The notes under the pieces are model-generated. The model saw only the letters and a list, made by a program, of their open reading frames with translations, was not told the DNA's origin and searched no databases. Positions 43,910-54,632 of a stretch of DNA of 64,000 bases are shown here, piece by piece (the first letter of the stretch is position 1; every line of letters begins with the position of its first letter). The position numbers and the translations under genes were made by a program. Origin of the DNA: Mycobacterium sp. 3519A (GTDB lineage Bacteria; Actinomycetota; Actinomycetes; Mycobacteriales; Mycobacteriaceae); assembly GCF_900240945.1 (NCBI RefSeq), contig NZ_OESG01000012.1, forward strand, positions 868,001 through 932,000, read 5' to 3'.

Positions 43910-45892
43910 ATGCGCATCGCCCGTTTGCTCGGCCTCGTGTTCGCGGTGACGACCCTCGGCGCGCTGCTGGCGCCGACCGCGACCGGTCAGCCGCCGTTTC
44001 GGTTGCCCAGCTATGTGAACGACAGCGCCAACGCGCTCAGCGGTTCGGAATTCAGCAAGGTGCAACAGGCCGTCGACAAGCTGTACAACGACCGCCGGAT
44101 CCGGTTGTGGGTCGTCTACGTCGACACGTTCGACGGGAGGGATGCCACCAGTTGGACGGACGCCACCATCCGCGCCAGTGGCATCAACCGCGACGAGGAT
44201 GCGGTCCTGGCGGTGGCGACCGCGGACCGCGAGTACGCGTTCAGCGCGCCGTCGAGCATGAGCCGCAGTGCCGCCGATGACTTGCGCCGCAACCAGATCG
44301 AACCCGCGCTGCGTCAAGGGGATTGGGGCGCCGCGGCCATCGCGGCCGCCCAGGCACTCGACCCGCCGGATACGAACATCTCCTGGTTCGGCATGCTGGT
44401 GGCCCTCGCGGTGCTGGCGGTGGTGGCGGTGTTGGTGTGGCTGTGGGTTCGGCGGCGCAGGCGCAAGCGGCGGGAGGCGGAGTTCGCGGCGGCGCGACGG
44501 GTGGATCCCACCGACCCGAGCGCACTGGCCGCCGTTCCGCTCGATGCGCTCGACGAGCTGTCCAAGTCCATCGTCGTCGACGTCGACAACGCCGTCCGCA
44601 CCAGCGACAACGAATTGAGTTTGGCCGTAGACGAATTCGGTCCCGAGGAGACCGCGCCGTTCTCCACCGCGGTCGCCAACGCCAAGACGACGCTGGCGCA
44701 GGCGTTCAACGTGCGGCAGATCCTCGACGACGCCGTGCCGGAGTCACCGCAGCAGCGACGCGATCTGTTGACGCGGGTCATCGTCGCCGCCGCGAAGGCG
44801 GATCGTGAACTCGACGCCCGCCGCGAGGCATTCGAGCAGTTGCGGGATCTGGTGATCAACGCGCCGTCGCGCCTCGACGCCCTGACCCAGCAGATGGTCG
44901 AACTGACCGCGCGGATCGGCCCGTCGGAGCAGACGCTGGCCTCGCTGCACAACCAGTTCTCCGACACGGCGTTGGCGTCGGTGGCGGGCAACGTCGAAAC
45001 CGCCAAGCAGCGACTGGAATTCGCCGACCAGAACATCACCAATGCCCGCACGCTCGTCGCGCGCCCGGTCGGTCGGCAGACCGGGTTGATCGACTCCATC
45101 CGCGCGGCCGAATCCGCGTTGGGTCAGGCCCGCACACTGTTGGACGCCATCGACAGCGCGGGCACCGACATCACCAGGGCCGTGGCCAACCTGCCCGCGG
45201 TCGTCGCCGACATCCAGAACGGCATCAATCAAGCGGGAACGATATTGGCTCAGTCCAAGACGGCGCATGCAGCCGAGCTCAGCGCCGCCCGCGACGCCGC
45301 GGTCAAGGCGGTGGCAGACGCGCAAAGCACAGGCGACGCAGATCCGTTGGGGGCGTTCACCAAACTGACGCAGGCCGACGCGGAACTGGACCGGCTGCTG
45401 GCGAACATCGCCGAGGAACGCGAGGCCACCGAGCGGCTCAGCCGCGCGTTCGACCAGGCGTTGTTCACCGCGCAGTCCCGGGTGCGCGGCGTCTCCGACT
45501 ACATCGACACCCGGCGCGGCAGCATCGGCCCTGAGGCGCGGACCCGGCTCGCCGAAGCGGTGCGGCAACTACAGGCCGCCCAGGACAAGAGGGCCGTCAA
45601 CCTCAACGAGGCCATCGCACACGCGAACGGCGCGTCGGTGCTCGCGGCGCAGGCGCAGGACCTTGCCAACGCCGATGTCCGTGCGGCACAACGCTCCTAC
45701 GCCGGGCAGTACGGCCAGGCCGGCGGCTCTAACATGGGCGCGGTGCTCGGCGGCATCATCATCGGCAACATCCTGTCCGGTGCGCTGCGCGGCGGGATCG
45801 GCGGCAGCATGGGCGGCGGTTGGAGTCCGACGTCGTTCGGCGGGTCGTCCGGTTCATCCGGCGGCGGCTACATCGCGGGCGGGCGGTTCTGA
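43910..45892 (+). CDS. TPM-domain membrane protein with coiled coil (Rv2345-like)
   Basis: Protein of 660 residues. Signal peptide ([23 protein letters not shown]), then a TPM (TLP18.3/Psb32-like) domain ([42 protein letters not shown], ~30-150), a transmembrane helix (~165-185), long alpha-helical segments likely to coil (~200-600), and a glycine/serine-rich tail (GGSMGGGW..., [10 protein letters not shown]). ATG 43910 is preferred to TTG 43901. It is divergent from dgt. Function is not established; TPM domains occur in membrane and phosphatase-like repair proteins. Confidence 0.88.
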   Translation: MRIARLLGLVFAVTTLGALLAPTATGQPPFRLPSYVNDSANALSGSEFSKVQQAVDKLYNDRRIRLWVVYVDTFDGRDATSWTDATIRASGINRDEDAVLAVATADREYAFSAPSSMSRSAADDLRRNQIEPALRQGDWGAAAIAAAQALDPPDTNISWFGMLVALAVLAVVAVLVWLWVRRRRRKRREAEFAAARRVDPTDPSALAAVPLDALDELSKSIVVDVDNAVRTSDNELSLAVDEFGPEETAPFSTAVANAKTTLAQAFNVRQILDDAVPESPQQRRDLLTRVIVAAAKADRELDARREAFEQLRDLVINAPSRLDALTQQMVELTARIGPSEQTLASLHNQFSDTALASVAGNVETAKQRLEFADQNITNARTLVARPVGRQTGLIDSIRAAESALGQARTLLDAIDSAGTDITRAVANLPAVVADIQNGINQAGTILAQSKTAHAAELSAARDAAVKAVADAQSTGDADPLGAFTKLTQADAELDRLLANIAEEREATERLSRAFDQALFTAQSRVRGVSDYIDTRRGSIGPEARTRLAEAVRQLQAAQDKRAVNLNEAIAHANGASVLAAQAQDLANADVRAAQRSYAGQYGQAGGSNMGAVLGGIIIGNILSGALRGGIGGSMGGGWSPTSFGGSSGSSGGGYIAGGRF

Positions 45893-46609
45893 CTACCTCC
45901 AGGCGAACACCGGTTGTTCGAGTCCGTCGACCGGGTCGTCGCGGCCTTCGAGGCACAGCCACCGCAGTTGCAGCAGCACCGCGCCCGTCGGCGCATGGAT
46001 GAGGTCATTGCCCAACGGGATCTGCACCACGGGTCGCGGGCTCTCCGGAATCGAGATGAACCGCGGCGAATCCGCACGTTGCAGTTGGTGCAGTCCCACC
46101 CGGTAGACCGCGGCCACCTCGGCGGGCGCGGGCCTCAGGTCGAGTCGGCCGCCGCCCCACAGCACCACCGGGGTGATCACGTATCCCGACCGGGTCGGAT
46201 AGTCGTCGAGCAGGCCCAGCACCGCAGACTCGGGCAGCGTGACCCCGACCTCCTCCTCGAGTTCGCGCAGTGCGGCTTCGACGACGGTCTCCCCCGGATC
46301 CACCCTGCCGCCAGGCAGCGCCCACTGCGCGGAATGCGAGTTGAGGCGAATCGCCCTACGGCACAGCACAAACGCCGCGCCGCCGGACACGTCGACCATC
46401 CGGCCGTCGAGGCCGGCCTCCATCAGCAGATCCGCGATGAAGTCGGCCGCGCCGACCGGGTCCACCCTGTCCTCACCGACCTCGGAGTCGACCAGCACGA
46501 CGGCCACGGCGGCGTGTCGCTTGGTCGGGTCGGTCACGGTGCGGCGGTCGTGGGCCGCCAGGCGTTCGGAGATCTGTTCTCGCAATGACTCGTCGTAGGA
46601 GATCGTCAC
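45893..46609 (-). CDS. Nudix hydrolase
   Basis: Protein of 238 residues with a complete Nudix box GGRVDPGETVVEAALRELEEEVGV (pattern Gx5Ex7REUxEExGU) inside a CoA-diphosphatase-like context (SAQWALPGGRVDPGE). It hydrolyses a nucleoside diphosphate derivative; the substrate is not fixed by sequence. It converges with the TPM-domain gene, whose stop codon it abuts. Confidence 0.9.
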   Translation of the reverse strand: MTISYDESLREQISERLAAHDRRTVTDPTKRHAAVAVVLVDSEVGEDRVDPVGAADFIADLLMEAGLDGRMVDVSGGAAFVLCRRAIRLNSHSAQWALPGGRVDPGETVVEAALRELEEEVGVTLPESAVLGLLDDYPTRSGYVITPVVLWGGGRLDLRPAPAEVAAVYRVGLHQLQRADSPRFISIPESPRPVVQIPLGNDLIHAPTGAVLLQLRWLCLEGRDDPVDGLEQPVFAWR

Positions 46610-46846
46610 CCCTCGACCATAGGGAGCGCGGCAAACGGCCCGTCGGCTGAGGGACGATCTGTGAGCAGGTGCTCAGCCAATCCGGCCCCCAGCCCGCTAC
46701 TGAATCCGTCGTCAAGCGGACACTTTGGGCTCGGATGTAACGTCGTTCACCGGATAGGCTTCGTTAAATGTCCAGCTAGTAACGCCTCTATGAGAGTTCT
46801 CTGAACTTGGCGATGGACCACTGAATCCGTACTAGGTTTCAATGTG

Positions 46847-47274
46847 ATGACTGTCACAACTCTGCGAATGCATCGCCCCGAGACCGCACCCATCGACGAT
46901 TCACACCGCTGCGGCAGAGCGACCTTCGCCGTGCGGCACCCGTCATCCACCCGCGTTGCGGTCGCCGTGCTCGGCGACGTCGACGCGTCGAATGCCCGCG
47001 AACTCGGCCGCTACGTCGAGAGCCACATCCACTTGTCCAAACAACTCGTCCTCGACCTGCGGGCCGTCGAGTTCTTCGGCGCTCAGGCCTTCACCGCGCT
47101 GTACTACATCAGCGTCTACTGCACCCGCGGCGATGTGGACTGGATCATCGTCGGCAGCCCGACGGTCCGGCGTCTGCTGGCGATCTGTGACCCGCAGAGC
47201 GAATTGCCGTTGGTCGACGACCTGTCCTCGGGGCTGGGCCGACTCGACCGCCTGGCGCACTGCCGCTACGCGAT

Positions 47275-47278
<4 letters not shown>
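46847..47278 (+). CDS. STAS-domain protein (anti-sigma antagonist-like)
   Basis: Protein of 143 residues. Residues ~30-135 are a STAS domain: [44 protein letters not shown] and [17 protein letters not shown]. At the place of the phosphorylatable Ser/Thr of SpoIIAA-type antagonists (usually xDSSGL) it reads FGAQAF, so classical switching by a kinase is unlikely. ATG 46847 or GTG 46844. It overlaps glyS by four bases tail-to-tail. The 234 bp upstream show no clear promoter. Confidence 0.8.
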
Positions 47279-48666
<1,388 letters not shown>

Positions 48667-48697
48667 GGGTGAAACCTTAGCGACCGCGGCGTCATCG

Positions 48698-48725
48698 TTG
48701 ACATGCGCGGTCGTGCATGTATTCT
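48698..48725 (+). promoter_or_regulatory. Promoter of smtB-zur
   Basis: TTGACA (48698-48703) and TATTCT (48720-48725) with a 16-base spacer form a good SigA-type promoter. Transcription would begin near 48732, making the smtB message leaderless or nearly so at ATG 48735. Confidence 0.65.
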
Positions 48726-48734
48726 GACGGCATA

Positions 48735-49094
48735 ATGAAAATCGTTTCCACTTTGCCTGACGATGAGCGCCACGACCACGGCGGGGCGCCCCTGCCGGAC
48801 CTGCCGCCGCGCGATGTGCTCGACACCGCCGGTGACCTCTTGCGGGCGCTGGCCGCGCCGGTGCGGATCGCGATCGTGTTGCAACTGCGCGAGTCGGCGC
48901 GCTGTGTGCACGAACTCGTCGACGCGCTGGAGGTGCCGCAACCGCTGGTCAGCCAGCACTTGCGGATCCTCAAGTCGGCGGGCGTGGTGGCAGGTGAGCG
49001 GACCGGCCGCGAGGTGATGTACCGACTGGTCGACCACCACCTCGCCGACATCGTCGTCGCGGCGGTGACCCATGCAGGCGAGGGCGGCACATGA
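48735..49094 (+). CDS. smtB: Zinc-responsive ArsR/SmtB-family repressor
   Basis: Protein of 119 residues with the ArsR winged helix ([64 protein letters not shown]) and a His/Asp-rich N-terminus (DDERHDHGG) plus the C-terminal [17 protein letters not shown] helix that supplies alpha5-type metal ligands. An ATG at 48717 lies within the -10 box of the promoter, so 48735 is the start. It overlaps zur by four bases (ATGA). H37Rv counterpart is Rv2358; in excess zinc it releases DNA and relieves the operon. Confidence 0.93.
   Translation: MKIVSTLPDDERHDHGGAPLPDLPPRDVLDTAGDLLRALAAPVRIAIVLQLRESARCVHELVDALEVPQPLVSQHLRILKSAGVVAGERTGREVMYRLVDHHLADIVVAAVTHAGEGGT
48736..48750. promoter_or_regulatory. 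SmtB/Zur operator-like palindrome over the smtB start
   Basis: TGAAAATCGTTTCCA is an imperfect palindrome of the TGxAAAnnnTTTxCA type seen in bacterial Zur/SmtB-family sites. It overlaps the start codon and the expected transcription start, so a bound repressor would block the operon. Confidence 0.5.
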
Positions 49095-49483
49095 GCGCGA
49101 CGGGGGTGCGGGCCACCCGGCAGCGCGCCGCGATCTCCGCGCTGCTGGAGAAGCTCGACGATTTCCGCTCAGCCCAGGAGTTGCACGACGAACTGCGTCG
49201 TCGCGGCGAAGGCATCGGGCTGACGACCGTGTACCGCACGCTGCAGTCGATGGCGGCCAACGGTCTGGTCGACACGTTGCGCACTGACACCGGCGAGTCG
49301 GTCTACCGACGCTGCTCCGATGATCACCATCACCACCTGGTCTGCCGGGTGTGCGGCTCGACGGTCGAGATCCAGGGCGGTGACGTCGAGGCGTGGGCGG
49401 CTCAGGTCGCTCGCGAACACGGCTTCTCCGACGTCAGCCACACCATCGAGATCTTCGGCGTCTGCGGCTCCTGCTCCGGCTGA
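49091..49483 (+). CDS. zur: Zinc uptake regulator Zur (FurB)
   Basis: Fur-family repressor of 130 residues: winged helix (TRQRAAISALLEKLDDFRSAQELHDELRRRGEGIGLTTVYRTLQSM) and the dimerisation/metal domain with HHHHLVCRVCGSTVEI and a C-terminal CGSC, giving structural and regulatory zinc sites. With zinc bound it represses zinc-uptake and ribosomal-paralogue genes. It is coupled to smtB, so both zinc sensors are controlled together as in Rv2358-Rv2359. Confidence 0.95.
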   Translation: MSATGVRATRQRAAISALLEKLDDFRSAQELHDELRRRGEGIGLTTVYRTLQSMAANGLVDTLRTDTGESVYRRCSDDHHHHLVCRVCGSTVEIQGGDVEAWAAQVAREHGFSDVSHTIEIFGVCGSCSG

Positions 49484-49493
49484 GGTGGGCCGC

Positions 49494-49560
49494 GTCGAAA
49501 GCGACGTTTTGCAGACGTCCACTCGAACTTTCGCTGCGAAACGTGACTTTCGTCGAAACG
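49494..49560. repeat. Cluster of TTTCG/CGAAA inverted repeats
   Basis: Between the convergent zur and 49565 genes the short words TTTCG and CGAAA alternate six times (for example TTTCG-CTG-CGAAA and TTTCG-T-CGAAA). Several small hairpins can form, and the block is unusually A+T-rich for this genome. It may act as a bidirectional terminator. Confidence 0.45.
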
Positions 49561-49564
49561 AGCG

Positions 49565-49972
49565 CTAGCCGGCCAGGTCGCGACGAATGTCGGCACCCGT
49601 GGTGAGCACCAGCAGGATCAGCGTGCGCAGCGCCTCGTCAGCCAATCCGGCGCCGGGAAAGTTGTAGCGCAGCAAGACATCGCCGGCCTTCTTCGAATTG
49701 CCTTTGGCGCCAGCGCTTTTCTCCACCAGCGAGACCGTGCCGAGCAGCGTGTTGCGCGCATGCCTCGCGACCTTGTTGCGCAGTTTGGCGTCCACTGGCA
49801 GGTCCCAGGCCAGGATCTGCGTCAGCGACACCATGTCGAGTCCCTCGGCGATGGTCACCACACGCAGGGATGCGATGGTGTCGTCATGGCGGACGGTGAG
49901 CGCACCGTCGTCCTCCTGCTGAACCGACAGGATGTCGTCGAGGACCGAAGCGAGCCTCTGCTCCAGCGCCAT
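49565..49972 (-). CDS. Conserved hypothetical, Rv2360c-like
   Basis: Protein of 135 residues starting [15 protein letters not shown] at ATG 49972. The pattern (N-terminal helix, beta strands TVRHDDTIASLRVVTIAEGLDMVSLTQILAWDLP, long helices, C-terminal helix) suggests a YbjN/type III chaperone-like fold, which is only an impression. The uppS stop and this start overlap by one base (TGATG), so it is translationally coupled. No function is known to me. Confidence 0.75.
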   Translation of the reverse strand: MALEQRLASVLDDILSVQQEDDGALTVRHDDTIASLRVVTIAEGLDMVSLTQILAWDLPVDAKLRNKVARHARNTLLGTVSLVEKSAGAKGNSKKAGDVLLRYNFPGAGLADEALRTLILLVLTTGADIRRDLAG

Positions 49973-50853
49973 CAGGCCCGCCCGAATCTGCGGTTGCGGT
50001 TGACGTACTCCTCGCACGCCTCCCACAGGTCGCGTCGGTCGTAATCCGGCCACAGCTTGTCCTGGAAGACGTATTCGGCGTACGCGGCCTGCCAGAGCAG
50101 GAAGTTGCTGGCCCGCTGCTCCCCCGACGTGCGGATGAACAGGTCGACGTCCGGGATGTCGGCGCGATGCAGGTGCTTGGCAAACATCGCCTCGCTGATC
50201 CGGTTCGGGTTGACCTTGCCGTCGGCGGCTTCCTGGGCGAGCTCGCGAGCCGCCTCGACGATCTCGGTGCGGCCGCCGTAGTTGACGCAGTAGTTGATGG
50301 TGATGACGTCGTTTCCGACCGTCATCTGCTCGGCGATGTCGAACTCCTTGATGACGCTGCGCCACATCCGCGGACGTGAGCCCACCCAGCGCATGTTCAC
50401 GCCCATGTCGTTGAGGTTCTCCCGCCGCCTGCGGACCACCTCGCGGTTGAATCCCATCAAAAAACGCACCTCCTCGGTGCTGCGTTTCCAGTTCTCGGTG
50501 GAGAACGCGTACACCGTCAGGTGCTTGATGCCGATTTCGATGGCCCCGCAGGTGATGTCGATGAGCACCGCCTCGCCCATCTTGTGGCCCTCGGTGCGGT
50601 GCAGGCCGCGTTGCGTCGCCCACCGCCCGTTGCCGTCCATCACGACGGCGACGTGGTTGGGCACCTGGTCGGCGGGGATCTGCGGGGCCGCGGCCTTCGA
50701 GGTGTGTTGCGGTGGCCGCGCGAACCTGCCATTGGTATGCGGCGGCAGGTCAGGAAACACCACCGGCCACGACGACTTGTCGGGAAACGTCGGATAGTCG
50801 TCAGGCGCCGGGGGCAGCTGTGGGTAGCTGGTCTTCGCCCGCTTGATCGCCAT
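49972..50853 (-). CDS. uppS: Polyprenyl diphosphate synthase (decaprenyl type) UppS
   Basis: Cis-prenyltransferase of 293 residues with the signature [17 protein letters not shown] (catalytic Asp), FSTENWKR and the C-terminal [27 protein letters not shown]. In mycobacteria the Rv2361c enzyme makes decaprenyl phosphate for cell-wall polymer export; the ~75-residue N-terminal extension before the domain is like that homologue. ATG 50853 ([11 protein letters not shown]) or 50862. It overlaps recO by about 50 bases, downstream of it. Confidence 0.93.
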   Translation of the reverse strand: MAIKRAKTSYPQLPPAPDDYPTFPDKSSWPVVFPDLPPHTNGRFARPPQHTSKAAAPQIPADQVPNHVAVVMDGNGRWATQRGLHRTEGHKMGEAVLIDITCGAIEIGIKHLTVYAFSTENWKRSTEEVRFLMGFNREVVRRRRENLNDMGVNMRWVGSRPRMWRSVIKEFDIAEQMTVGNDVITINYCVNYGGRTEIVEAARELAQEAADGKVNPNRISEAMFAKHLHRADIPDVDLFIRTSGEQRASNFLLWQAAYAEYVFQDKLWPDYDRRDLWEACEEYVNRNRRFGRA

Positions 50854-51667
50854 GGCTGACATCCTGCCCGAACACCGAAACGCGATGCTCAGCAGCCACC
50901 GCGGTGCGGTGATCGGCAAGTGTGCGATCTATCCGGTAGCCCCGTTCGACCAGCGGCAATGTCCGCAGCTGACGTTCCAGATGCCACTGCAGATGCGCGG
51001 CCACCAACCCGCTGGCCTGGCTGCGGTACGACGGCGTCGACGCCTGCGCGTGCTCCCAGTCGCCGTCGTAGAGCGCAGCCATCAGGTCGAGCACGCCTTG
51101 CGGCGGGGTGGCCGACCCGGACGGCCTGCAATGCACGCACACGCTGCCGCCCGCCCCGACGTGAAACGCCCGATGCGGACCGGGGGTGGCGCAGCGGGCG
51201 CATTCGGTCAGCGCAGGCGCCCAGCCCGCGATTCCCATGGCGCGCAACAGATAAGCGTCGAGCACGAGTTCCCGGGGACGACTACCGTCGGCGACCGCCC
51301 GCAGCGCGGCCACGGTGAGCCGGTGCAGCGCGGGCACCGGGGCCCGCTCCTCCCCCGCCAGCCGCTCGGCGGTCTCCAGCACCGCGCACGCGCAGGTGTA
51401 ACGGCCGTAGTCGTTGACGATGTCGGTGGCGAACGCGTCGATGGCCTGCACCTGGGTGACGATGTCGAGGTTGCGGCCGGGATGCAGCTGAACGTCGATG
51501 TGCGCGAACGGTTCCAGCCGCGCCCCGAACTTGCTGCGGGTGCGCCGCACCCCCTTGGCCACCGCGCGCACCAACCCGTGGTCACGGGTGAGCAGGGTGA
51601 CGATCCGGTCGGCCTCGCCGAGCTTGTGCTGGCGCAGCACCACCGCCCGGTCTCGATACAGCCGCAT
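50801..51667 (-). CDS. recO: DNA repair protein RecO
   Basis: Protein of 288 residues: N-terminal OB fold ([41 protein letters not shown]), helical middle, and a zinc-binding CARC...CVHC module in the C-terminal part. It loads RecA together with RecR at gaps. It is the first of the recO-uppS-Rv2360c-like unit and is divergent from amiA2. Confidence 0.95.
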   Translation of the reverse strand: MRLYRDRAVVLRQHKLGEADRIVTLLTRDHGLVRAVAKGVRRTRSKFGARLEPFAHIDVQLHPGRNLDIVTQVQAIDAFATDIVNDYGRYTCACAVLETAERLAGEERAPVPALHRLTVAALRAVADGSRPRELVLDAYLLRAMGIAGWAPALTECARCATPGPHRAFHVGAGGSVCVHCRPSGSATPPQGVLDLMAALYDGDWEHAQASTPSYRSQASGLVAAHLQWHLERQLRTLPLVERGYRIDRTLADHRTAVAAEHRVSVFGQDVSHGDQAGEDQLPTAAPGA

Positions 51668-51730
51668 TAAGAAAGTCTCTCACCATGCTCTGACAGTTGC
51701 TGGTTGGCAACGCCGATATTCTTGTACGCG

Positions 51731-53245
51731 ATGGTCGAATCCTCGAAACGCCACACCCGATTTCCCACGATCACCACCCAGCTTTACCAGCTTGCCGCAG
51801 GCACAGTGACGTCGGATCAACTGGTACGGCGATCACTTGACGCCATCGACGAGAGCCAGTCGACGCTCAACGCGTTCCGGGTGGTGTTGCACGAGAGCGC
51901 CTTGGCCGAGGCCGAGGCCGCCGACCGGAAACGTGAAGCGGGAGTAGAACTTCCGTTGCTCGGCATCCCGATGGCGGTCAAAGACGACGTCGACGTCGCT
52001 GGCGTGCCCACCCGGTTCGGCACTGACGGGAACGTCACGCCGGCGGACCGCGACTCCGAGGTGGTGCGCCGATTGCGGGCCGCGGGCGCCGTCATCGTCG
52101 GCAAGACCAACACCTGCGAACTGGGTCAGTGGCCGTTCACCAGCGGACCAGCGTTCGGGCACACCCGCAATCCGTGGTCGAGCGAACACACCCCTGGCGG
52201 CTCGTCGGGTGGCAGCGCGGCGGCCGTCGCGGCCGGATTGGTGGCGGCGGCCATCGGTTCCGACGGCGCGGGCAGCGTGCGGATCCCCGCGGCGTGGACA
52301 CATCTGGTCGGCATCAAGCCGCAGCGCGGCCGCATCTCCACCTGGCCGCTGCCCGAGGCGTTCAACGGCATCACGGTCAACGGCGTGCTGGCGCGGACGG
52401 TGACGGACGCGGCGCTGGTGCTCGACGCCGCGTCCGGTAACGCGCAGGGCGATCTGCATCAGCCGCCGCCGGTGCGGGTGTCGGATTTCGTCGCGCAGGC
52501 ACCGGGCCCGCTGAAGATCGCGATGTCGACGAAGTTCCCGTACACCGTCTTCAAAGCCAAACTGCACCCGGAGATCCGGGCGGCCATGCAGACGGTCGCC
52601 GGTCAACTCGAACAACTGGGTCACACGGTGGTCGAGGCCGACCCCGACTACAACCTGCAAATGTCATGGAGCTTCCTGTCCCGGTCGACGGCAGGGTTGC
52701 TGGACTGGGTGGATCGCCTCGGCCCGAACGTAAATCTGGACAAGCGGACGTTGGCCAACACCAGAACCGGGTGGCTGTTGTCGCAGCACACGCTGCGCAA
52801 GGCCCGCGCCAGGGAGGCGAAGGCGCAGCGCCGCATCGGGTGGACCTTCAACCTGTACGACGTGGTGCTCGCGCCGACCACCGCACTGCCCCCGCCGCGC
52901 GTCACCGACTTCGATCACCGCGGCGGGCTGTCCACCGACCGCGCGATGATCCGCGCATGCCCGGTGACCTGGCCGTGGAACCTGTTGGGGTGGCCGTCGA
53001 TCAATGTGCCCGCCGGGTTCACCTACGGCGGGCTGCCGATCGGGGTGCAGCTGATGGGGCCGGCCAACAGTGAGCCGCTGCTGATCTCGCTGGCCGCCGA
53101 GTTGGAGGCCCTCAACGGTTGGGCGCTGCGCCAGCCCGAGGTGTGGTGGGACCGCAGGCAACAGGTCGCGACGCCTGCGCCGGTTCCCGAGGCCACTTTG
53201 GGCAATCTTGTCGCTGACGAGCCGGTTCGCGACGAGGTCGCGTAA
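51731..53245 (+). CDS. amiA2: Amidase AmiA2
   Basis: Amidase-signature enzyme of 504 residues. The Ser-cisSer-Lys triad is visible: Lys in PMAVKDD, the GGSSGGSAAAVAAGL loop with catalytic serines, and DGAGSVRIPA. It hydrolyses a carboxamide; substrate unknown. ATG 51731 lacks a Shine-Dalgarno sequence but a TATTCT box lies about 12 bases upstream, which fits a leaderless message; TTG 51704 is less likely. By position it is Rv2363 (amiA2). Confidence 0.9.
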   Translation: MVESSKRHTRFPTITTQLYQLAAGTVTSDQLVRRSLDAIDESQSTLNAFRVVLHESALAEAEAADRKREAGVELPLLGIPMAVKDDVDVAGVPTRFGTDGNVTPADRDSEVVRRLRAAGAVIVGKTNTCELGQWPFTSGPAFGHTRNPWSSEHTPGGSSGGSAAAVAAGLVAAAIGSDGAGSVRIPAAWTHLVGIKPQRGRISTWPLPEAFNGITVNGVLARTVTDAALVLDAASGNAQGDLHQPPPVRVSDFVAQAPGPLKIAMSTKFPYTVFKAKLHPEIRAAMQTVAGQLEQLGHTVVEADPDYNLQMSWSFLSRSTAGLLDWVDRLGPNVNLDKRTLANTRTGWLLSQHTLRKARAREAKAQRRIGWTFNLYDVVLAPTTALPPPRVTDFDHRGGLSTDRAMIRACPVTWPWNLLGWPSINVPAGFTYGGLPIGVQLMGPANSEPLLISLAAELEALNGWALRQPEVWWDRRQQVATPAPVPEATLGNLVADEPVRDEVA

Positions 53246-53255
53246 TCTCCCGAAC

Positions 53256-53735
53256 GTGGCACTTATCCGGCATGCGCTGCCCGTAGCGGCGGTGGTGGTT
53301 GCCGCCGTGGCCGGCATGCCTTCAGCGAATGCCGACAACAAGCGGCTCAACGACGGTGTGGTGGCCAACGTCTACACCATCCAGCATCAGGCCGGCTGCA
53401 CCAACGACGTGAAGATCAATCCGAAGCTGCAGTTGGCCGCCGAGTGGCATGCCAACGACGTGCTGAACAACCGCGCGTTGGACGGGGACATCGGTTCAGA
53501 CGGGTCGACACCGCAGGACCGGGCCCGCAACGCCGGCTTCGTGGGCGCCGTCGCGGAGACAGTGGCCATCAATCCCGCGCTGGCGATCAGCGGCGTCGAG
53601 ATCATCAACAACTGGTACTACCGGCCCGACTACATGGCGATCATGTCGAACTGCGCCAACTCCCAGATGGGTGTGTGGTCGGTCAACAGCCTGGACCGCA
53701 CCGTCGTCGTCGCGGTGTACGGCCAGCCCGCTTAA
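53256..53735 (+). CDS. Secreted CAP/SCP-domain protein
   Basis: Protein of 159 residues with a signal peptide (LIRHALPVAAVVVAAVAGMPSANA, cleavage after ANA) and a CAP-superfamily-like body: CTNDVKINPKLQLAAEWHANDVLNN, GAVAETVAIN and NNWYYRPDYMAIMSNC with two cysteines (paired C near 45 and 133). CAP proteins are exported; members bind sterols or act in the wall. GTG 53256 starts the signal peptide. It follows amiA2 by 10 bp and may be co-transcribed. Confidence 0.78.
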   Translation: MALIRHALPVAAVVVAAVAGMPSANADNKRLNDGVVANVYTIQHQAGCTNDVKINPKLQLAAEWHANDVLNNRALDGDIGSDGSTPQDRARNAGFVGAVAETVAINPALAISGVEIINNWYYRPDYMAIMSNCANSQMGVWSVNSLDRTVVVAVYGQPA

Positions 53736-54580
53736 CGCATTCGGAGTGCGGCGGCCAGGATTCGGTCGAGTGTCCGATCGGGCAGGATGCGCACCAGATT
53801 CAGTAGCGCGGCTTCACGGCCGACGGTGTAGCGGGTGCGTGGCTTGCGCGCCGTCACCGCCTTTGCGATCACGCGGGCGGCGGCGTCGGCAGGCAGGCCC
53901 GACTTGGTGTGCGCGGCGGTCTGCGCGGTGATGGCCTTCACCAGAGCGCCGTAGCGCCGACTCTGGTCGGGTGTCATGGCCGAGGCCAACTCATTCGCGG
54001 TGGCGATCGCGCGGTCGGGCATCTCCGTGCGGATGGCGCCCGGTTCGATCACGACCACATCGACGCCAGACGGGGCGAGCTCTCGCCGCAACGAGTCGCT
54101 GACCGCTTCGAGTGCGAATTTGGTGCTCGCATACGGACCATAGGTGGCCATCGCGATTCTGCCGCCGACCGAACTGATGTTGACGATGCGACCCTTGCTG
54201 CGGATCAGGTCCGGCAGGAGCGCTTGTGTCACCGCGACGTGGCCGAACAGGTTGACCTCGAACAGTTTTCGCCACCGGTCGATCGCGTACGCCTCGACCG
54301 GGACGTTGACTCCAATGCCTGCGTTGTTCACGATGGCCCTTACCGCTCGACCTCGCTCGCGCACCCTGTCCGCCAGCGCGCGAATGTGGTCCGGCTCGGT
54401 GATGTCGAGGATCAGCGGCTCGACCCCCGGGCCGCGGATGGCGTCTGCGTCCCGGTCGCGCCGGACGCCTGCGAGCACGAGAAACCCTCGCCGAGCCAGT
54501 TCCCGGGCGGTCGCCGCGCCGATGCCGGTCGACGCACCGGTGACAACGACGATCTCACAGGTTCCAGATGACACTGTCAT
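53732..54580 (-). CDS. Short-chain dehydrogenase/reductase
   Basis: Protein of 282 residues. Rossmann motif VVVTGASTGIGAATA, NNAGIGVN, catalytic Ser in VNISSVGG, YxxxK in YASTKFALE and a typical SDR body. Cofactor is not decided with certainty, but VRRD after the second strand would favour NADP(H). It is divergent from a TetR regulator; the palindrome at its start codon indicates repression by that TetR. Substrate unknown. Confidence 0.92.
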   Translation of the reverse strand: MTVSSGTCEIVVVTGASTGIGAATARELARRGFLVLAGVRRDRDADAIRGPGVEPLILDITEPDHIRALADRVRERGRAVRAIVNNAGIGVNVPVEAYAIDRWRKLFEVNLFGHVAVTQALLPDLIRSKGRIVNISSVGGRIAMATYGPYASTKFALEAVSDSLRRELAPSGVDVVVIEPGAIRTEMPDRAIATANELASAMTPDQSRRYGALVKAITAQTAAHTKSGLPADAAARVIAKAVTARKPRTRYTVGREAALLNLVRILPDRTLDRILAAALRMR

Positions 54581-54582
54581 CT
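54566..54582. promoter_or_regulatory. Palindromic operator 1 of the SDR/TetR pair
   Basis: Perfect 17-bp palindrome AGATGACACTGTCATCT, arms of eight bases around one C. It covers the SDR start codon. Confidence 0.65.
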
Positions 54583-54600
54583 CAATGAAGCTACGCTTTC

Positions 54601-54617
54601 AGATGACGTTGTCAACA
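54601..54617. promoter_or_regulatory. Palindromic operator 2 of the SDR/TetR pair
   Basis: AGATGACGTTGTCAACA keeps the first arm and the TGTCA core of operator 1 with three changes. Its centre is 35 bp from that of operator 1 and it lies 16 bp before the TetR start. Confidence 0.6.
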
Positions 54618-54632
54618 TAAGCTGGGTGGATC

